NCBI RefSeq assembly: GCF_021155775.2
Contig: NC_060236.1
Span: 26,736,238 to 26,800,237, forward strand
DNA: 64,000 nucleotides
From: Neodiprion pinetum
Lineage: Eukaryota > Arthropoda > Insecta > Hymenoptera > Diprionidae
Direction of reading: 5' to 3'
Shown here: one piece after another, positions 25,236 through 38,535 of the stretch
Layout: every line of letters begins with the position of its first letter
How positions within the stretch are numbered: position 1 is the stretch's first letter
The notes under the pieces: model-generated
Databases searched by the model: none
Told to the model about the DNA's origin: nothing
What the model saw: the letters and a program-made list of their open reading frames with translations, nothing else
Translations under genes and position numbers: made by a program

Positions 25236-28200
25236 GTAAATATCCGCGGCTAATTTTTACATCTGCAAAGCTTTGATCTATAGACATATTATTTTTTTCA
25301 TCATGTTTTACCGCGAGGTGCACGCGTTTGTAATAAATGTCCGTGTTTCAAACCCAGTCGTCGTGTCTCGGATTGCATCAGCAAATCGGACACGCGGCAG
25401 GTGATGCTCGATACTACGACTATTATTGAAGAAAAAAAAAAAAAAAAGAAGACATCGTTTGGCCAAAATTATATTTTGCAACAAAACCTATCGCAATTAT
25501 GCGTCGAAGCAATTATATATTGGAAGTAATGCGTGTCACGTTCATCCGTATATTGTATGAAAATTATTCACTCACGCGGTTCTTTTGCAATATTTTGTAC
25601 AGATGCCTCGAACGATGTGGTGCAGGAGGCCATGGGGCATTACGGACCGTGGCACATCCTTATAGCCGTATCGCTTTCCCTCGTTACATTTCCAGTCGCC
25701 TGGCATCAGCTCACCACAGTTTTTTTAGCGCCTCCGCCAATTTTCAACTGCATATCACCAGAGAGTATCGCTAACACGTCGATGCGTTGCGAAGTTGACG
25801 TTGGTAATAACGTCACGGAGAAATGCACTGCTTTCAAATACGACAGATCCGTATTTAGGGAAACTATCATAACGCAGGTAAAATTGCAGACAGCTGGATA
25901 AAGAATATGATAAGCAAGAATCTACGTTTTTAAAATCATTTCCAACAAGGCTCTGGTCAGTTTTGAGGAATAATTTTTCGAGCTTTTTATTTTAGCCTTC
26001 TCACGTATACAGCGAGAAATTCGTACAGACAGGGTCGTTTATTTAATAATGAGTTTCTAACCCTTTAGCAAGTGAGAAAGGAGAGTAGAGTAGATTTTTA
26101 TTTGGCCCTTGGGGTAAAATCCTAGAGAAAGAGAGACAGAACGAGAGTAACTTGCTGATATGGGTTTCAGTGAATTGTGGCCAGCATTCGATAGTCAAGC
26201 CTGTATAACGATCAGGATTTTTTTTTTCTTTCAAAAATCATCGATTACTCGGGAGTTGAGTCCAATTGTACGGTTCTTCCCGAAACTTCATGTCGGGTTT
26301 AACTTCACGCTACCCTTGGGTAATATTAATTTCTTCCGATCACTTCGTACGCGGAAATTCTTGTCAAAGTCTTTTTTCCAACCACTGCATGGCTAGTTCG
26401 ATTTTCGAAGCCCGTGGAGCGTGCGCAAAGTGCTCAATTTTCGTACAGCACGGTAAAACAACATTGGCGCATGCGCACATTCGATTAACTCAATTTTACG
26501 CACTGTGTCACAGAACGTATATACACTCAGAAATAAGTATGTCTAAATCGCGGATAAAATACACGATTTACAGCAAGTTTCGCACTTGAAATGAATTCTG
26601 AATAACGATACCATTATCACTTAGTAACTTATATACGAATCGGGAGGAAAAATCGGGGTTCCTTTTGAATCGATCATCGCGTTGAACACAGAAAAACGAT
26701 TGTATCGGGAATAAAGATCAAACAATCCTTCGCAAAGTTAAAATTTCTTTTTGTCGTTGTTGTTCTTACAGTGGGATTTGGTTTGCGATAGAAAACAATT
26801 GGCCAACGTTGCTCAGACGGTAACCATGTTCGCGGTGCTGATAGGAAACATGGCATTCGGGATTATAGCTGACAGGTAATGGTGTAGTTTGTTATCGAAC
26901 TCGTCGCATAGTCCGGGGAAAAGATAAAGAATTTGACAAAAGAATCTATTTAATCGTATTTTATTATCATCAGGATAGGCAGAAAAATTCCATTGGTGAT
27001 CGCGGTGCTGCTTCTGTCTCTGACAGGATTGGCCAGCGCTTTTGCACCGTATTACGAATTGTTTCTAGTGTTGAAATTCCTCGCCGCATTGGCGACCGGT
27101 GGTTCAATGCTGATCAGTTTTGTAATAAGTGAGTATTGAGTCGAATTACAAACGAGTAACGAGTCGAGGAAATGAGAATAGAAATAACACAGGCCTGCGA
27201 AATATAACTTTTAATTTCCCTCTAAAGTAATAAGGCTTTTCTTTTTTCTTTTTTTTTTATCGTATTAGGTACATTGAATTAAAAAATACCGCTAATTTTT
27301 CTTACAGTATATCGAGATTTAGTTTTATGCATTTTTGAACTATTTTTTGGATTAAAAGAAGACTTCAGAGATTAGACGAATCAAAGAAACTTGTCATATC
27401 TGTTTCTACTTTCTTTAAAACTCCTGGGAGTTGTATTCACTTTGTTTTATTTTTCTCATAAAAATAGTTCAAAAATGCGTATAAATAAATCTCGACGTGC
27501 TGTTAAAAAAAAAAAAAAACAAACAAACCAGCGCTATATTTTAATTCAACATACCTAAATACCTAATAAAAAAAAGTATTATTACGTATTTCGTAGGCCT
27601 GTGCAATCAACATCGATTTCTTTCCTTTTTCATTTACGAAAATTATTTCACAGTTATGGAAATCGTCGGTGTCGAGTGGAGGCCGATGTGGTCGGTTTTG
27701 TTCCATCTTCCGTTTATCACCGGTCACTTGATTAACGTTCTGATATCGTACGCCACGAGGACCTGGTACGGTTTTCAAATCGCAATATCAGTACCTCCGA
27801 TATTATTGCTGTCCTATTATTGGTGAGTGCCGTTAACTTTTCGACGGATAGAACAGAAGACCAGATTATGCCAAAGTATACAACTTCGGGGTCGTAGGTT
27901 ATCGCTGATGTTTGACGAACGAAAATTTATTGACAATGATAAAAATCGACACGTGTACGTGAATCTTCAGTTGTACGAAAGACGTATGTAATTTCGGACT
28001 TGACATTCGTCGTGCGATTCAAAGTGCAGTTTTACTTCCAGTTCGTTTCAAACGATTATCTAACTTTGTTACGTCGAGTTCCGTGAAATCTGATATAAAT
28101 TTGAAACGAGTTTCAGATTTCACAAGTGTGTTATTATTGCAGCGATAGTGATTTCTTTGCCGTTTATTCAGACCTCTCGAATCGGGTTACGGTGGTAAAA

Positions 28201-30600
28201 TGATGACGGAATTACGCGTAATTCATTTTTGTTGCGTACGCGTTTAATTCGCAGGATAATTCCCGAGTCTCCTAGATGGTTGTTGGCAGTCGGTAGGATT
28301 GACGAGGCCGAGGTGATACTGACGAAAGCAGCTAAAAGGAACAAGATACCTCACGAAAATGTTAGACTCGCTATAGAGTCGTACAACGATTTGAATCCGA
28401 GGGATCCGCAAGCAGTCACTGAAAAGTACAGCATCGTTCATCTTTTCAAAACGCCGAATCTTCGAGTCAAAACGCTTTGCGTATGCGCCAATTGGCTATC
28501 ATGCGGTATTTGCTTCTTTGGCCTTACTCAATATGTCGGCACACTCAGCGGCGATATATTTGTCAACGTTGCCGCTGCTGGTGAGGATTTTTCAAATAGT
28601 TTACGGAAGTAATTGTATCTTGTATACGGCAACAGAAATCAACACCTCCGCACAGCCGATCGTCAAGCTGGTTGTTAACCGCATGGATAAATTTAATAAT
28701 CTTGCACTGAGAGAAATTTCTAGTTCCGGTTATCGCTCGGCCCTTAACTATTTTCATTTTTTACCACAATCGAAAAATATTGTTCTAGGTGAAAAATGAA
28801 AATTAGTTTTCTAGCTGTTACCGGAAACTCTGGTATCAATAAATTGCAACAATAAATTGACGTCAAAGCCTTATTTAACTAAAAAAGTAGAGTAAACCTC
28901 AGAAACTGATTTTGCGTTGCAATAACCAAAAAAGGATCGACGATAGCGCAAAATGGTTAGGCGTACCTCGTTTTTCGTAATCCCAACAATATTTGAACAG
29001 TTTTTCTAACGATACCTGTTTCACTGAATTCTTCCAGTTACTGTAACAGATGAAATTTTTCTCAGTGTGGTTTTTCAATCTATGGTCAATTTTATAATTA
29101 ATTTGGTCTTCTTTTTCAACTTTTATAACGCGTAGTTCGTTTCTCCACAATAACTCACGCAGGTCATTAACTTGGCAGAAATTATGAAAATTTTCTACTT
29201 CAGCAGAGATTACTTTATCTATACTTAACTCTTGAGAGATGTGAACTGTTTTTTCTCAAGTTCAAGTAATATTTTTACGTCTAGTGATTGAGTTTTTCGT
29301 CGTAGGTTTTTTTTTTTCGATTATACTCGTTACATAATTAATTCACGTCTGGTAAACAGCTTCGCATTTGATTTGTAGGTATACGATTTTGCAAATGAAA
29401 TTCCTTGACACGTAATACCGTTGAGAACATGAAATTTGCATTAGGAAAAAAAAGGTTTCATCGTTCGATAAAAAGAAAGTTAAATGTTTTTCAAACTTTA
29501 CGCGCGCGTGGTAAATTAAGCAAAAGAAATCGAAATATTGCCAACTTGGTAAAAATTGTTCGGCCGTTTTATTTCGAGCGTGAACAGTTCTATTTAATTC
29601 CGTATTTTTAATCCTTGATTTTATATATTCTATTTTTTTCTTTTTCTACCACGCTAGCCTCGATGCAGCTCCCGGGTACAGTTTTGGTGCTGTTTCTCAT
29701 CTCGAGAGTTTCTCGCCTAAAGGTGTTGATGGGTGGTAATCTTTTGTCAGGACTCAGTTTGCTACTTCTCGTTTTTATATCAAACTCAACGGCTCGGGTC
29801 ACTCTGGCGACGATTGGTCTCGTCGGGATGTCGATTAGCTTTCCCACCGTTTACCTTTACAGCACCGAAGTATTTCCGACTGTCGTCAGAAACGTGGGTC
29901 TCGGTTTGGCCAGCGTTTCCTCTAGGATAGGCAGCATGGTTGCTCCTTACATCGCGACCATGGTAAATAAAGTGATCGAATAATAATAACGATAATAATA
30001 ATAGTAATAATAAAAAAAAAAAAAAAAAAATTAACATTAACTCGTTTGAATGAAAAATAATGGAAAGATTTGGCGATCCGGTCACCGGAAGAAGGAGAAA
30101 AAAAAAGAATGAGAGTGAAAACCTGCAGTGATTTTACGAAAGATTGAAATTTGAAGAGTCGCAACTTTCTAGTTTCTTTCGTTTTCAAATTGTTCATAGC
30201 TATATTTAGCCCGGAAATGAATTATTATTATTATTATTATTATTATTTCTTTTATAAAATTTACTTTGAAATAATTATTCCGTATGAATATACAGCACAA
30301 CGTTCAGCCCTGGCTGCCTCCTCTGTTATTCGGCATAGGGCCGTTGATAGCGGCAGCCTTGTGCTTATTTTTGCCGGAAACGATGGGTTGCGAATTGCCG
30401 GAAACTATCGAGGACGGTGAAAAATTCGGCAAGTAAGTATGGCGTGTTAGACTCGGATGCTTTTTTTTCACCGTATTCAAAGCTTTGCCGCGGGATTTCA
30501 ATCGATATGTAATATTTCTAAGATGTTTTTCAGGAAGGAAAGATCCTCTGAGTCAAGAAATACGCAACAAGTCGATGCGGAGTTACACCTCGTGAGTTAG
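25211..30600 (+). CDS. SLC22-type organic cation / carcinine-like transporter, complete, 9 coding exons
   Basis: Predicted plasma-membrane carrier of the major facilitator superfamily. Exons: 25211-25235, 25603-25877, 26772-26875, 26974-27128, 27654-27822, 28255-28580, 29658-29962, 30296-30432, 30534-30600. All introns are GT-AG and all phases agree, giving 520 residues and a TAG stop, a normal length for the family. Seen in the protein: an N-terminal DVVQEAMGHYG block typical of insect members (13-23); a long first extracellular loop with cysteines and sequons N66 and N78; WDLVCDR (101-107); the MFS loop GIIADRIGRK (130-139); PESPRWLL after TM6 (246-253); STEVFPTVVRN (420-430). About twelve hydrophobic segments fit the fold. 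The start is a 25-nt exon (ATG in CAAATGG, then MAERIKKK) whose phase-1 donor completes Asp9; it is the least certain exon. Intron 6 carries a CACTGAG element. The substrate (carcinine, carnitine or another cation) cannot be read from the sequence. Confidence 0.93.
28705..29067. mobile_element. CACTGAG-family MITE, copy B, in transporter intron 6
   Basis: Starts CACTGAGAGAAATTTC and ends AAATTTTTCTCAGTG. It is the reverse orientation of copy A and shares blocks such as GAAAATTAGTTTTCTAGC and AACGATACCTGTTT. It is 363 bp, about 65 bp shorter than copy A, and lies wholly within intron 6 without touching the splice sites. Confidence 0.85.
30221..30247. repeat. (ATT)n microsatellite in transporter intron 7
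   Basis: Nine ATT units about 50 bases before the exon 8 acceptor. Confidence 0.9.
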
Positions 30601-30632
30601 TGAGACATTTGTGTTTTTTTTTTTTTTTTTCT

Positions 30633-30638
30633 AATAAA
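30633..30638 (+). promoter_or_regulatory. Likely polyadenylation signal of the transporter gene
   Basis: AATAAA lies 33 bases after the TAG stop, just after a T-rich run. It is the first canonical hexamer downstream of the stop and would give a very short 3' UTR. Position is the only support. Confidence 0.5.
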
Positions 30639-32123
30639 CATTTCCCGTATTTTTTTGATTTTTCTCTCTATTTTCGACTACCTCATTCCCGTAATCATTG
30701 TCGCAATCGATCACCATTCGTCTCTGTATTCGTAGAAAGTCGTTAATAATAACAGTAGCATGTAATAATTTAACAACAAGATTATGCGGAAAGAATCATT
30801 TCAGTTAACTCGGTGTTTAATGTGTATTTTATATTTAACATCATGCATTATATGTATATGTAAATATATACAGAAACATTCTTGAGATATAAATTTTATA
30901 AATACAATCATGTACATGCGGTATAATATATATATTTATATATATTGCATTAGATTTGTATAATTACAATTACTTTGTTTTTCTCTCCCTTCGATCCGTT
31001 ATATACCTAATACTTATACGCGTATAAGTTGAGCAATATTTACTGAGCGTCATGTGATTATCTGGTACGTGTACGTAAATACGATGAGAAATGGGTATGA
31101 TACGGTGGTAGAAAAAAATTTGACATAAAGAAATGACGACGTCGACCTTGGAAATGTGACAATAATGATTGCATAATTCAGGCACGCGTGAATGTGTAAT
31201 TTGTAGGGTACCTCGAGGAACGAATTTTCATCAAACTTATTTAAACAAATAATAGAATATGGTTCAAGTATTACAGTTAGGAGAGTACTAAAGGTATGAA
31301 AACTAAACTACGACCGTGTAAATATTTAAAACAATATCAATTATTGCTGCAAATCTCGTGGTAATTGTAACATATCTAACGAAAATAAGGGTATTTTTTT
31401 GTATGTAAAATTTAAACAAACAAAAGACAAAAAAAAAAAAGAAAAAACAAGCGAATAACTTTTGGATAAAAATTAAACAGAAAACACGAACAGATCATCG
31501 GAATGCGTTGTTTATTACGGAATGCGGTTACTTCGACGCGGGCAAAGTATCTGCGAGTTATTCAAATCATTATTTTATCACAACTTGAAATTCTCGAACG
31601 AAAAAACCCCTTACCTAGAAATAAAAGTATGAAAAAAAGTTCTTTCGATCAGCGAGTTTTGATCAGAAATTGTTGAGAGAATTTAGTCGAGAAACGTTTA
31701 GACGAATTGACGAAAGTAGATTTTTGGGTCACTGTTACGTCACCGTTACGGGCTAGACTGTTTCGTATATTGAGAATTTCGGCCGCGGACTATATTGTGG
31801 GGGCTTCTCAACAAGCGCAGAGCTTAAACTTAACGTAATGGAATGACCTAGATTTTCTACACGTACGTCGAAAAAACGAATAGAAAAATATGTAACACTT
31901 AGAAACGAAAAATAACACTCATACAGAGTATTTAAAAACAGCTAGAAGTGATCTATGTAAAAATAGATAATTATATATTTACAATAACTATAGGTAAACA
32001 TAATTGGACGATATATCCTGACGATTCGATTTTCTTTCCAATTTGTTTACTCACTCCAATCCATCTAATTTTCTTCCTCTTTTTAATAGTGAACTCGAAA
32101 GTTCAGAGACCAGACCTCGTATC

Positions 32124-32129
32124 TTTATT
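32124..32129 (-). promoter_or_regulatory. Candidate polyadenylation signal of the epoxide hydrolase gene
   Basis: TTTATT on the plus strand reads AATAAA on the minus strand, about 320 bases beyond the stop of the minus-strand gene. Other A-rich hexamers lie nearby, so the choice is tentative. Confidence 0.3.
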
Positions 32130-32451
32130 ATCTAATCCTGAAACTCGTTTCGTACCGTCGAATATTTACGAAACTACTGAGAATTTTCGCTATTCTCGAA
32201 ATAATTCGAATTCGAAAAAAAAAAGAATGTAATTTATATTTGAGAAATTTCGAAATTTCCGATATGTCGAATAATACAAATTTCTAGTTTTCTGGGAGTT
32301 ACGAAATTTTCAAAATTTATCGTATTCCCAACTTCACCCGTTGCTGTTCTTATAGAAGACAGACACTTTTCTTGTTCCTTTTTTATCGTACCAGCGATAC
32401 GAATCATCCGGTATAGAAGATCGTTGAGAATCAAACAGAATGCAAATTAGA

Positions 32452-34843
32452 TCAAGACGGCGTTTGTCCCATGTATCGTATTTTACCTGGCAGACCATTC
32501 ACCATACCGTTAGTTTTTTTATGAACAGCATCGATCATCTGATTTCCGTACTTTACTGTGCTGCTAATGGAGCCGAGCCACGATGAGACGATGTTTTTAT
32601 TTGCTGTTTTCTCGACGCTTGACGGTGTGCCTTAAAAAGGACAAATCGCACGGTTAATGACGCAGTTGAAATTTGGAGTATCTATGAATTTCGGTATAAG
32701 AAAAAATCAGTCCGATAATAAATCGGCTGCGACGTGAGCGATTTACCTATCAAGAATTTCAGGATCGTTTGGTTAACGATATCCGGTTTTTCCTGGTGAG
32801 GAAAATGTTGTGCGTCGCAGATCACCTTCAGGCTAAATTTTTCGCAGTGCTCCGAGCTTTTTACTACGTTTTCTAACGAGACTTTTGGATCCTGGTTTCC
32901 AATTATGAGCAGCGTTCGGGTAAGGATTTGGTCCGGAGATTTTGGATTTATACGAGCGAACGGCAGGTTGCGATAATAATTTATCGCTCCTGTCCAATCC
33001 TCTGAAAATTATTCAAGTTACGTGATTACTGACTTTATAATTGGAAGAATCGACTTTCTCTGTTTTCAGTAGCTAGCCAGTTAAAAACGTGCGTTTCGAT
33101 TTTGACAAATTGTACGAAATTTACGGAATTCTACGCAAGTTCACCTTTTCTGCTAAACGAATATTTGTACGCCTCGACGTAATTCTTCTCATTGTCCGTC
33201 TGGTTGATCTGTAGATGCTTGTAAGTGTCGGTTATTATCGAGAGATCCTCTTTAAGGGCGTCTATTTCCGGTAAAAATGGTAGCTGACTAAAGTGAATCC
33301 ATCTAAGAAAAAAGAAGCGATTTTTCAATTACGGAACGAACAACGTAGCTGAAAATTTTTCTATCATTGCCACGAATTATGTACATTGTGAATAATAACA
33401 AATTCACTTACTTGTCGTTGAAGATACTGTCGCCGGTGAATCCCTCCCAATAAAAATTTGGATGTGGACTCGAGATTGCGACAAATTTGTACACCAATTC
33501 CTCGTGGAGAGCTACCATGTACCACCCTAGAAGTCCTCCCAAGTCGTGGCCAATTATGCTGCAATTTTTTACCCCTAGGGCTAGAATTAGTTGCTTTAGT
33601 TCGTCCAGCAAGGTTTCGATTCTGTAGGCTCTTCTGTTGGCTGGTTTATCGCTGTCGCCAAAACCCTTCAGATCCAAAGCTACGACTCTAAATTGTAGAT
33701 AAAATCATCATTCTTTTTTTTACATTTCTATAAATTTCGAAAAATTTGTATTATAATTAAAATAAAAAGGAAATTCGCGGTACTTTACCTGTGGTGTTCG
33801 GCGAGCGCCGGAATTTGTTCTCTCCATGACAACCAACAGTCGGGAAATCCGTGAAGAAGGAGCAAAAGCGGTTTGTCTCGATCACCAGCTTCGACGTAGT
33901 GCAGTTTGACGCCCTGAAATTCAATAGGTTCAATTTTTACAATCCGGCTCTCGTCGGCACGAGTAAAACGAGCCCACGTCAACGAAATTCGGCCGAACCG
34001 TTCTCGAGTTATCGCACTTCGAATTTCGCGCTCGTTGCGAATCGCCGCGACTCGCTGCAACGCTGTTCGAGCGACTCGCGCTATTCGTTCACTTAAAACT
34101 GCGATATCTCGCAAACGGTACGTTCGAAATGATCCAACGAGGGCTCGTTAGACTCCGCGTGGCGTCTGCTAGAACGTGGCGGCGTTTGTAGTTCCTTCAA
34201 GAGTAAATAATGACAAGTGTCGTTCGTTGTGTATTTGAAACCGTAAAATCCACACGGGTATAAATCAAGATCAAGGTCACTCGGGGTGGTGTATCAAAGT
34301 TATTTCGACGTACATAATATCTTTGAGAAAATGCAACTCCTCGAACAACATGATTCACGATACCGCGTAACGAGCGGCTCTGAAAATTGTTGATAAATTC
34401 GTTTGTACGTGTAAAAATATGCGGGTAACAATAATTTACATTCTCTTGCGATATCTTTATCAAAGGTCAGGCATTACTCGTAACCGTCGCTTGATCCCGC
34501 AACACCGATTTTTCAATGCTAATGATGCAATTGCACCGTGACATCAGGCAACGTGCAGATTATTGCAGGTACCGAATCTCAGCGTTAGCGTGAAACAAAT
34601 GAAAGATGTAGGTATAAGCCTGATTCGACTAACCTTAAGCTTAACGTAGGAGTGTTTACCCAAGCTGTTATCGACCAAACATAACGGCGGATTGTCGCGT
34701 TCTTGTAGCACGAAGAATTGGTTGGGGTTCCATGCCCACTTGATGAACCTCTTTACAATTAGGTAAACACCGTAAACGAATGTCAGAAAATGTAGCTTCG
34801 TTGTTTCCCACACGGATATGTTCACTATTTTCAGATCCTCCAT
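32452..34843 (-). CDS. Epoxide hydrolase, EPHX4/ABHD7-like, membrane-anchored, complete, 6 coding exons
   Basis: Alpha/beta-hydrolase predicted to open epoxides to diols through an Asp-linked ester; endogenous substrates of this subfamily are poorly known. Exons in gene order: 34843-34634, 33913-33789, 33687-33412, 33302-33145, 33001-32747, 32630-32452. Introns are GT-AG and phases agree: 400 residues, TGA stop. An N-terminal hydrophobic segment (about 17-30, followed by KRF) fits a single signal anchor to the ER membrane. Catalytic elements in order: oxyanion motif HGFPD (91-95), nucleophile elbow GHDLGG (Asp160), lid tyrosines in INYYRN (Y265, Y266), acid in GNQDP (Asp294), and DAQHFPHQ with His322 as the base. 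All key residues are present, so activity is plausible. The C-terminal tail of about 55 residues after the fold is lysine- and serine-rich. The gene faces the transporter tail to tail. EPHX4-like rather than EPHX3-like is an inference. Confidence 0.94.
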
Positions 34844-37221
34844 GACCGAAGATAACTGGCCAAACTGTTGCGCTTCGATTGGTGATGGAAAAAAAATCGA
34901 AGAAAAATAAATTTTCCTCTAGAAAAAGATAATCAAAAACGTGCCGCGTCCACGAATCCTGGCCAACTCCGTCGGCGACTTAACCTAACCTTACTAACCA
35001 AACCAATTGTGACAACAGTCCATCTAGCGATTCTATTCACACTTCGAACCCGGTTTAACGGTTAGGTTACATCTAGGAATGGGAACGGTACACAGAATCC
35101 TTACGTACCGTCTGGTGACGCACTTTTCTAGGATTTCTTCAGTCGTAGACCGAACGAATCGACAATGTTCGTCGAGGTTCTTACCGACCGAGGTAAGCTG
35201 GGGTAACTTTTATAGAGAAGTGGTGAAAACGCTGCATTGGCTTGTTCTTGAAAATCGTTCGCAATTCACTTGGACACTTTTTGATTCGATCAGCGGACGT
35301 CGTGGTCACCGTAACGGCAAGTCTGAGTTTCACTTTCACAGCTCCCAGAGAATAACGTGCACTCTTTCAACTGATTCGAGCAAACTGCGATTGGGAATTT
35401 AACACGATAGATATTTCACGGAATGCAATGTATGTACATGACGATTATATGTGGTATGACGATGATCAAAGGTCAGAGTGTCCCGCAAGTTAATCAGAGA
35501 AACAAGTACGCTGCTTTGCATCAATATTGTATTTTGCACATCTGCAGTTGCTCATTAGTTTGAGTTTTTATACATAGTTGTTTAAACATTATTTAGTTCT
35601 TTCCTTATCGTTTCTTTCTTTTTCCTCTTGCAATAATCACGCGTTTCTCGTCCGTTGGTCCGAATGACGCGATCGCATTCCAGGTATAAAATCGATCGAA
35701 TTACACGCCCAAATTTCGTGTATTCATTTTTCGTACACGTGCGCAAGTATTTGTTTCTTATCGGAGATTTGTTATCTTGAATCGTGAAACATAGTTCGTA
35801 CGATTTTCGTTATCTCAACGTCTGTTTTTCCACCGTACAAGAAATTACTCTAATCTACCAATCTGTGAATCCATACTCCGTGGAAAAATTGGAGGAAACT
35901 GAGTCTCTCTTTTTAATATATATTTATTTTTACTCCGTGCAGTTGATCAATCAGAGGGATCATGGTCGCTCGCTTTTCCGGTCAATTAGTGACGTTGTCA
36001 TTAAGAGAGAAGTCGTTTGGATCCATTTCATCAGTAACGAGAGCCGAAGGTCTTTTTGATCTTCTTTTAGTTAACTCAAACCAATGACCAAAGTCATTGC
36101 AACAAAAATATCACAGTTTGTAAGAGATGATGGTTCGTGGATTTCTATATATTACAACGAGAAAACTTCGCAGAGAAACTGCAGATGGGTTTTCGTTGTT
36201 TCTTTATTTTTCTTTTTTTTTCTTTTTTGCGAATAAGCGCCTACTCACATGCATACGTCGGTTGCGATGTTATTACGATTCCATTTCGCTTTCGTTACCT
36301 TATTAGCTTAACCGCACGGGAAAAACATAGCGTATGCAATTTGTACTTACTTTTGGAGTGGTTTAGTCATTTCCCACGTCCATTGCCCGAGGCTATTGAC
36401 AATAAAATCTCGTTCAGCCTTTTAGTCATTTAAAATATAGAAACACGAATACGCAGACTTACGATATGAGTTTTTAATTGGAACGTAGCAGGCATATTTT
36501 ATTCGTTTCTTTTGCTCTCCGTCGTCTCCGTTCGCAGCTCAAATACAGTCGCCTATCGTCTCCTTGAAACTGCAAAAAGGATGACATACATATTTTACGT
36601 TTTTATCGTCCATTGCTCTTTTTCTGTTAGATTATCTCCAATCTCCTATCAACATTTTTAATTATTTGATAAATTCTAATCTATTTTCAGAACCATATCC
36701 TTAGTAATAAACCACGAATACCGTATGAGGCATATAATTTGATTATTCATTTGACGATGATTTTTGATACTTTGAAGATTTTCGGATTCAAATTTTATTG
36801 TTTCAAAACCGAAAACACAAAGTTTGAAATAGAACATCGTACTCTTAGTTGAAATAACTAGCAAAATACAAATATATTATCGCGTATGATGTGGTAAAAT
36901 TTTCGCCAACTTACCGTCAATAGGATTATAAAGATTCTTTTATCCCGGTGGTGAGTTTCGATAAAAAATGCCGCTGCATTATCGACGTGGTTTGTCAAGC
37001 TGGTAGCGCCACCGAAAGCTTGCAGCGCGCTTACGTAGCTTTGGAAAACGTAAATCCGATGTTCAATGTTAATTTTCATCCGTTTCTTCGATATTCCCCG
37101 TTCGTTATTGGAACGAAGTTCCTTATTTTTCTATCATTTAATCCAACGTGTTTCGATTCAAATTTCGAACGTCAGATTTCGAAGAGAAGGCAGCAAAAGA
37201 TGGAGGAGAAAAAAAAATATT
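34844..37221. other. Upstream region of the epoxide hydrolase gene and spacer to tRNA-Leu
   Basis: Should contain the promoter and 5' UTR of the minus-strand hydrolase. A short TTAACCTAACC-like stretch sits at 34980-35000. No other gene is supported. Confidence 0.5.
37209..37217 (-). terminator. Pol III T-run terminator of tRNA-Leu
   Basis: Nine consecutive T residues on the minus strand begin five bases after the tRNA 3' end. Four or more T residues are enough to stop RNA polymerase III. Confidence 0.85.
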
Positions 37222-37303
37222 TGGCAGCGGTGGGATTCGAACCCACGCCTCCGAGGAGACTGGTGCCTTAAACCAGCGCCTTAGACCGCTCGGCCACGCT
37301 ACC
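37222..37303 (-). tRNA. tRNA-Leu(AAG)
   Basis: An 82-nt cloverleaf reads on the minus strand from 37303 to 37222. The acceptor stem GGTAGCG pairs with CGCTGCC (one G-U pair) and is followed by discriminator A. The anticodon stem CTGGT/ACCAG encloses TTAAGGC, so the anticodon is AAG. The long variable arm (TCTCCTCGGAGGC) is the class II arm expected of tRNA-Leu. The T arm contains GTTCGAAT (B box), and GTGGCCGAGCGG forms the A box. A run of nine T residues on the minus strand (37217-37209) just after the 3' end is a good Pol III terminator. No intron; CCA is not encoded, as usual in eukaryotes. Confidence 0.97.
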
Positions 37304-38100
37304 ACATGGTAGATACATGAAAAAAGACACAGTAGTTTTTGAGTCATACGATATTCGAAAATCGGTAAACAATTGCTGTATTTTCGAGAATTCAACGCTT
37401 TTCGTTTAGAAAGTGCAAGGAATGTTAACTGTACACGGATTGGAAATAAAGTGATCGGAAAACAAAAAAAAAATTCACGTTCAACTTCAAATAAGACATG
37501 TTTTTGTTTTCTTACCACATGAACAACCGACCTTTATTTATTATTTACCAAAGAGAAAACAAATGGCAAAATTTATTACCGGTAATTTAATAAATCGTGA
37601 TTCGGTATCCACGAATCTTACGTGTTGAATAAAATAAATTCTCTCGATTGCGTGGAGTAATAGAGAATATAACTGAAGTTTATGTGAAACGAAAAAAGAA
37701 ATTCAGATTTATATGTAACATTATCCTTTTTTCATGCATGATATATCCGGATGATTACAGTAGGTATCGTCTTGTTGGTTATTAGAAAAAAAGAAAAAAA
37801 AATAAAAAATGTTTACCCTTTCAATTCCATATCGAAATATTCGATATCGGGAACAATGTTACATAATACAGGTACTCTGCAAATAAAATATTTATCTACG
37901 TTTATTGTCACGTAAATATACATACGTATGTAAACACTAGTTACATGTAAGCATCGGTGAACGATGTATAAAACAATACATATAATGTAGATATGTTTAC
38001 AGGTAACGGGCGGATCCTTGAAATGTCGTATTCCCCGATGGTGCCGTGAAGTTGCGCGCATGTCTCTACAGGTATGTACTTACACCATTATACTTTATGC

Positions 38101-38118
38101 CTATATATATTATATATC

Positions 38119-38183
<65 letters not shown>

Positions 38184-38184
38184 A
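38101..38184. repeat. (TA)n-rich tract
   Basis: About 84 bases of almost pure TA with a few C interruptions; a shorter TA run follows at 38247-38268. Confidence 0.9.
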
Positions 38185-38509
38185 CATGTATATCGCAGCG
38201 TGGAATTTCGATCCTCGTCACGTATTCGGCCGTTCCGTTAAAGTGTCTATATATATATATATATATATGTACATATATGATGTACAAGTACGTGGGCTGT
38301 GTCCGTTTGCATGTACGTATGCATATGTATGCATACACCCACATGTACATATGTAGTGCGTAGACGGGTGCGGTACGTTATACCTGTACATAGTGTAAAG
38401 TCAATGCGAAGAAGTTTTTATTACTGTTTGTTAATTACGAATTTTTGTCATATACTTTTTTTTTTATTTTTCACGACGTTTAAAATTTTCTTTTTCCTCG
38501 TTTTACCCT

Positions 38510-38535
38510 CCCCCCCCCCCCCCCCCCCCCCCCCC
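38510..38535. repeat. Poly-C run of 26
   Basis: Twenty-six consecutive C residues, bordered by T-rich sequence. The length may be an assembly estimate. Confidence 0.85.

Larger units (their letters stand above)
30601..32451. other. Intergenic spacer between two convergent genes
   Basis: About 1.85 kb of A+T-rich sequence between the stop codons of the transporter (plus strand) and the epoxide hydrolase (minus strand). It should hold both 3' UTRs. I see no third coding region, RNA gene or clear repeat. Confidence 0.7.

Noticed and set aside
34980..35000. Interstitial telomere-like TTAACCTAACC
   Set aside because: Only about two imperfect units; too short to call a telomeric array.
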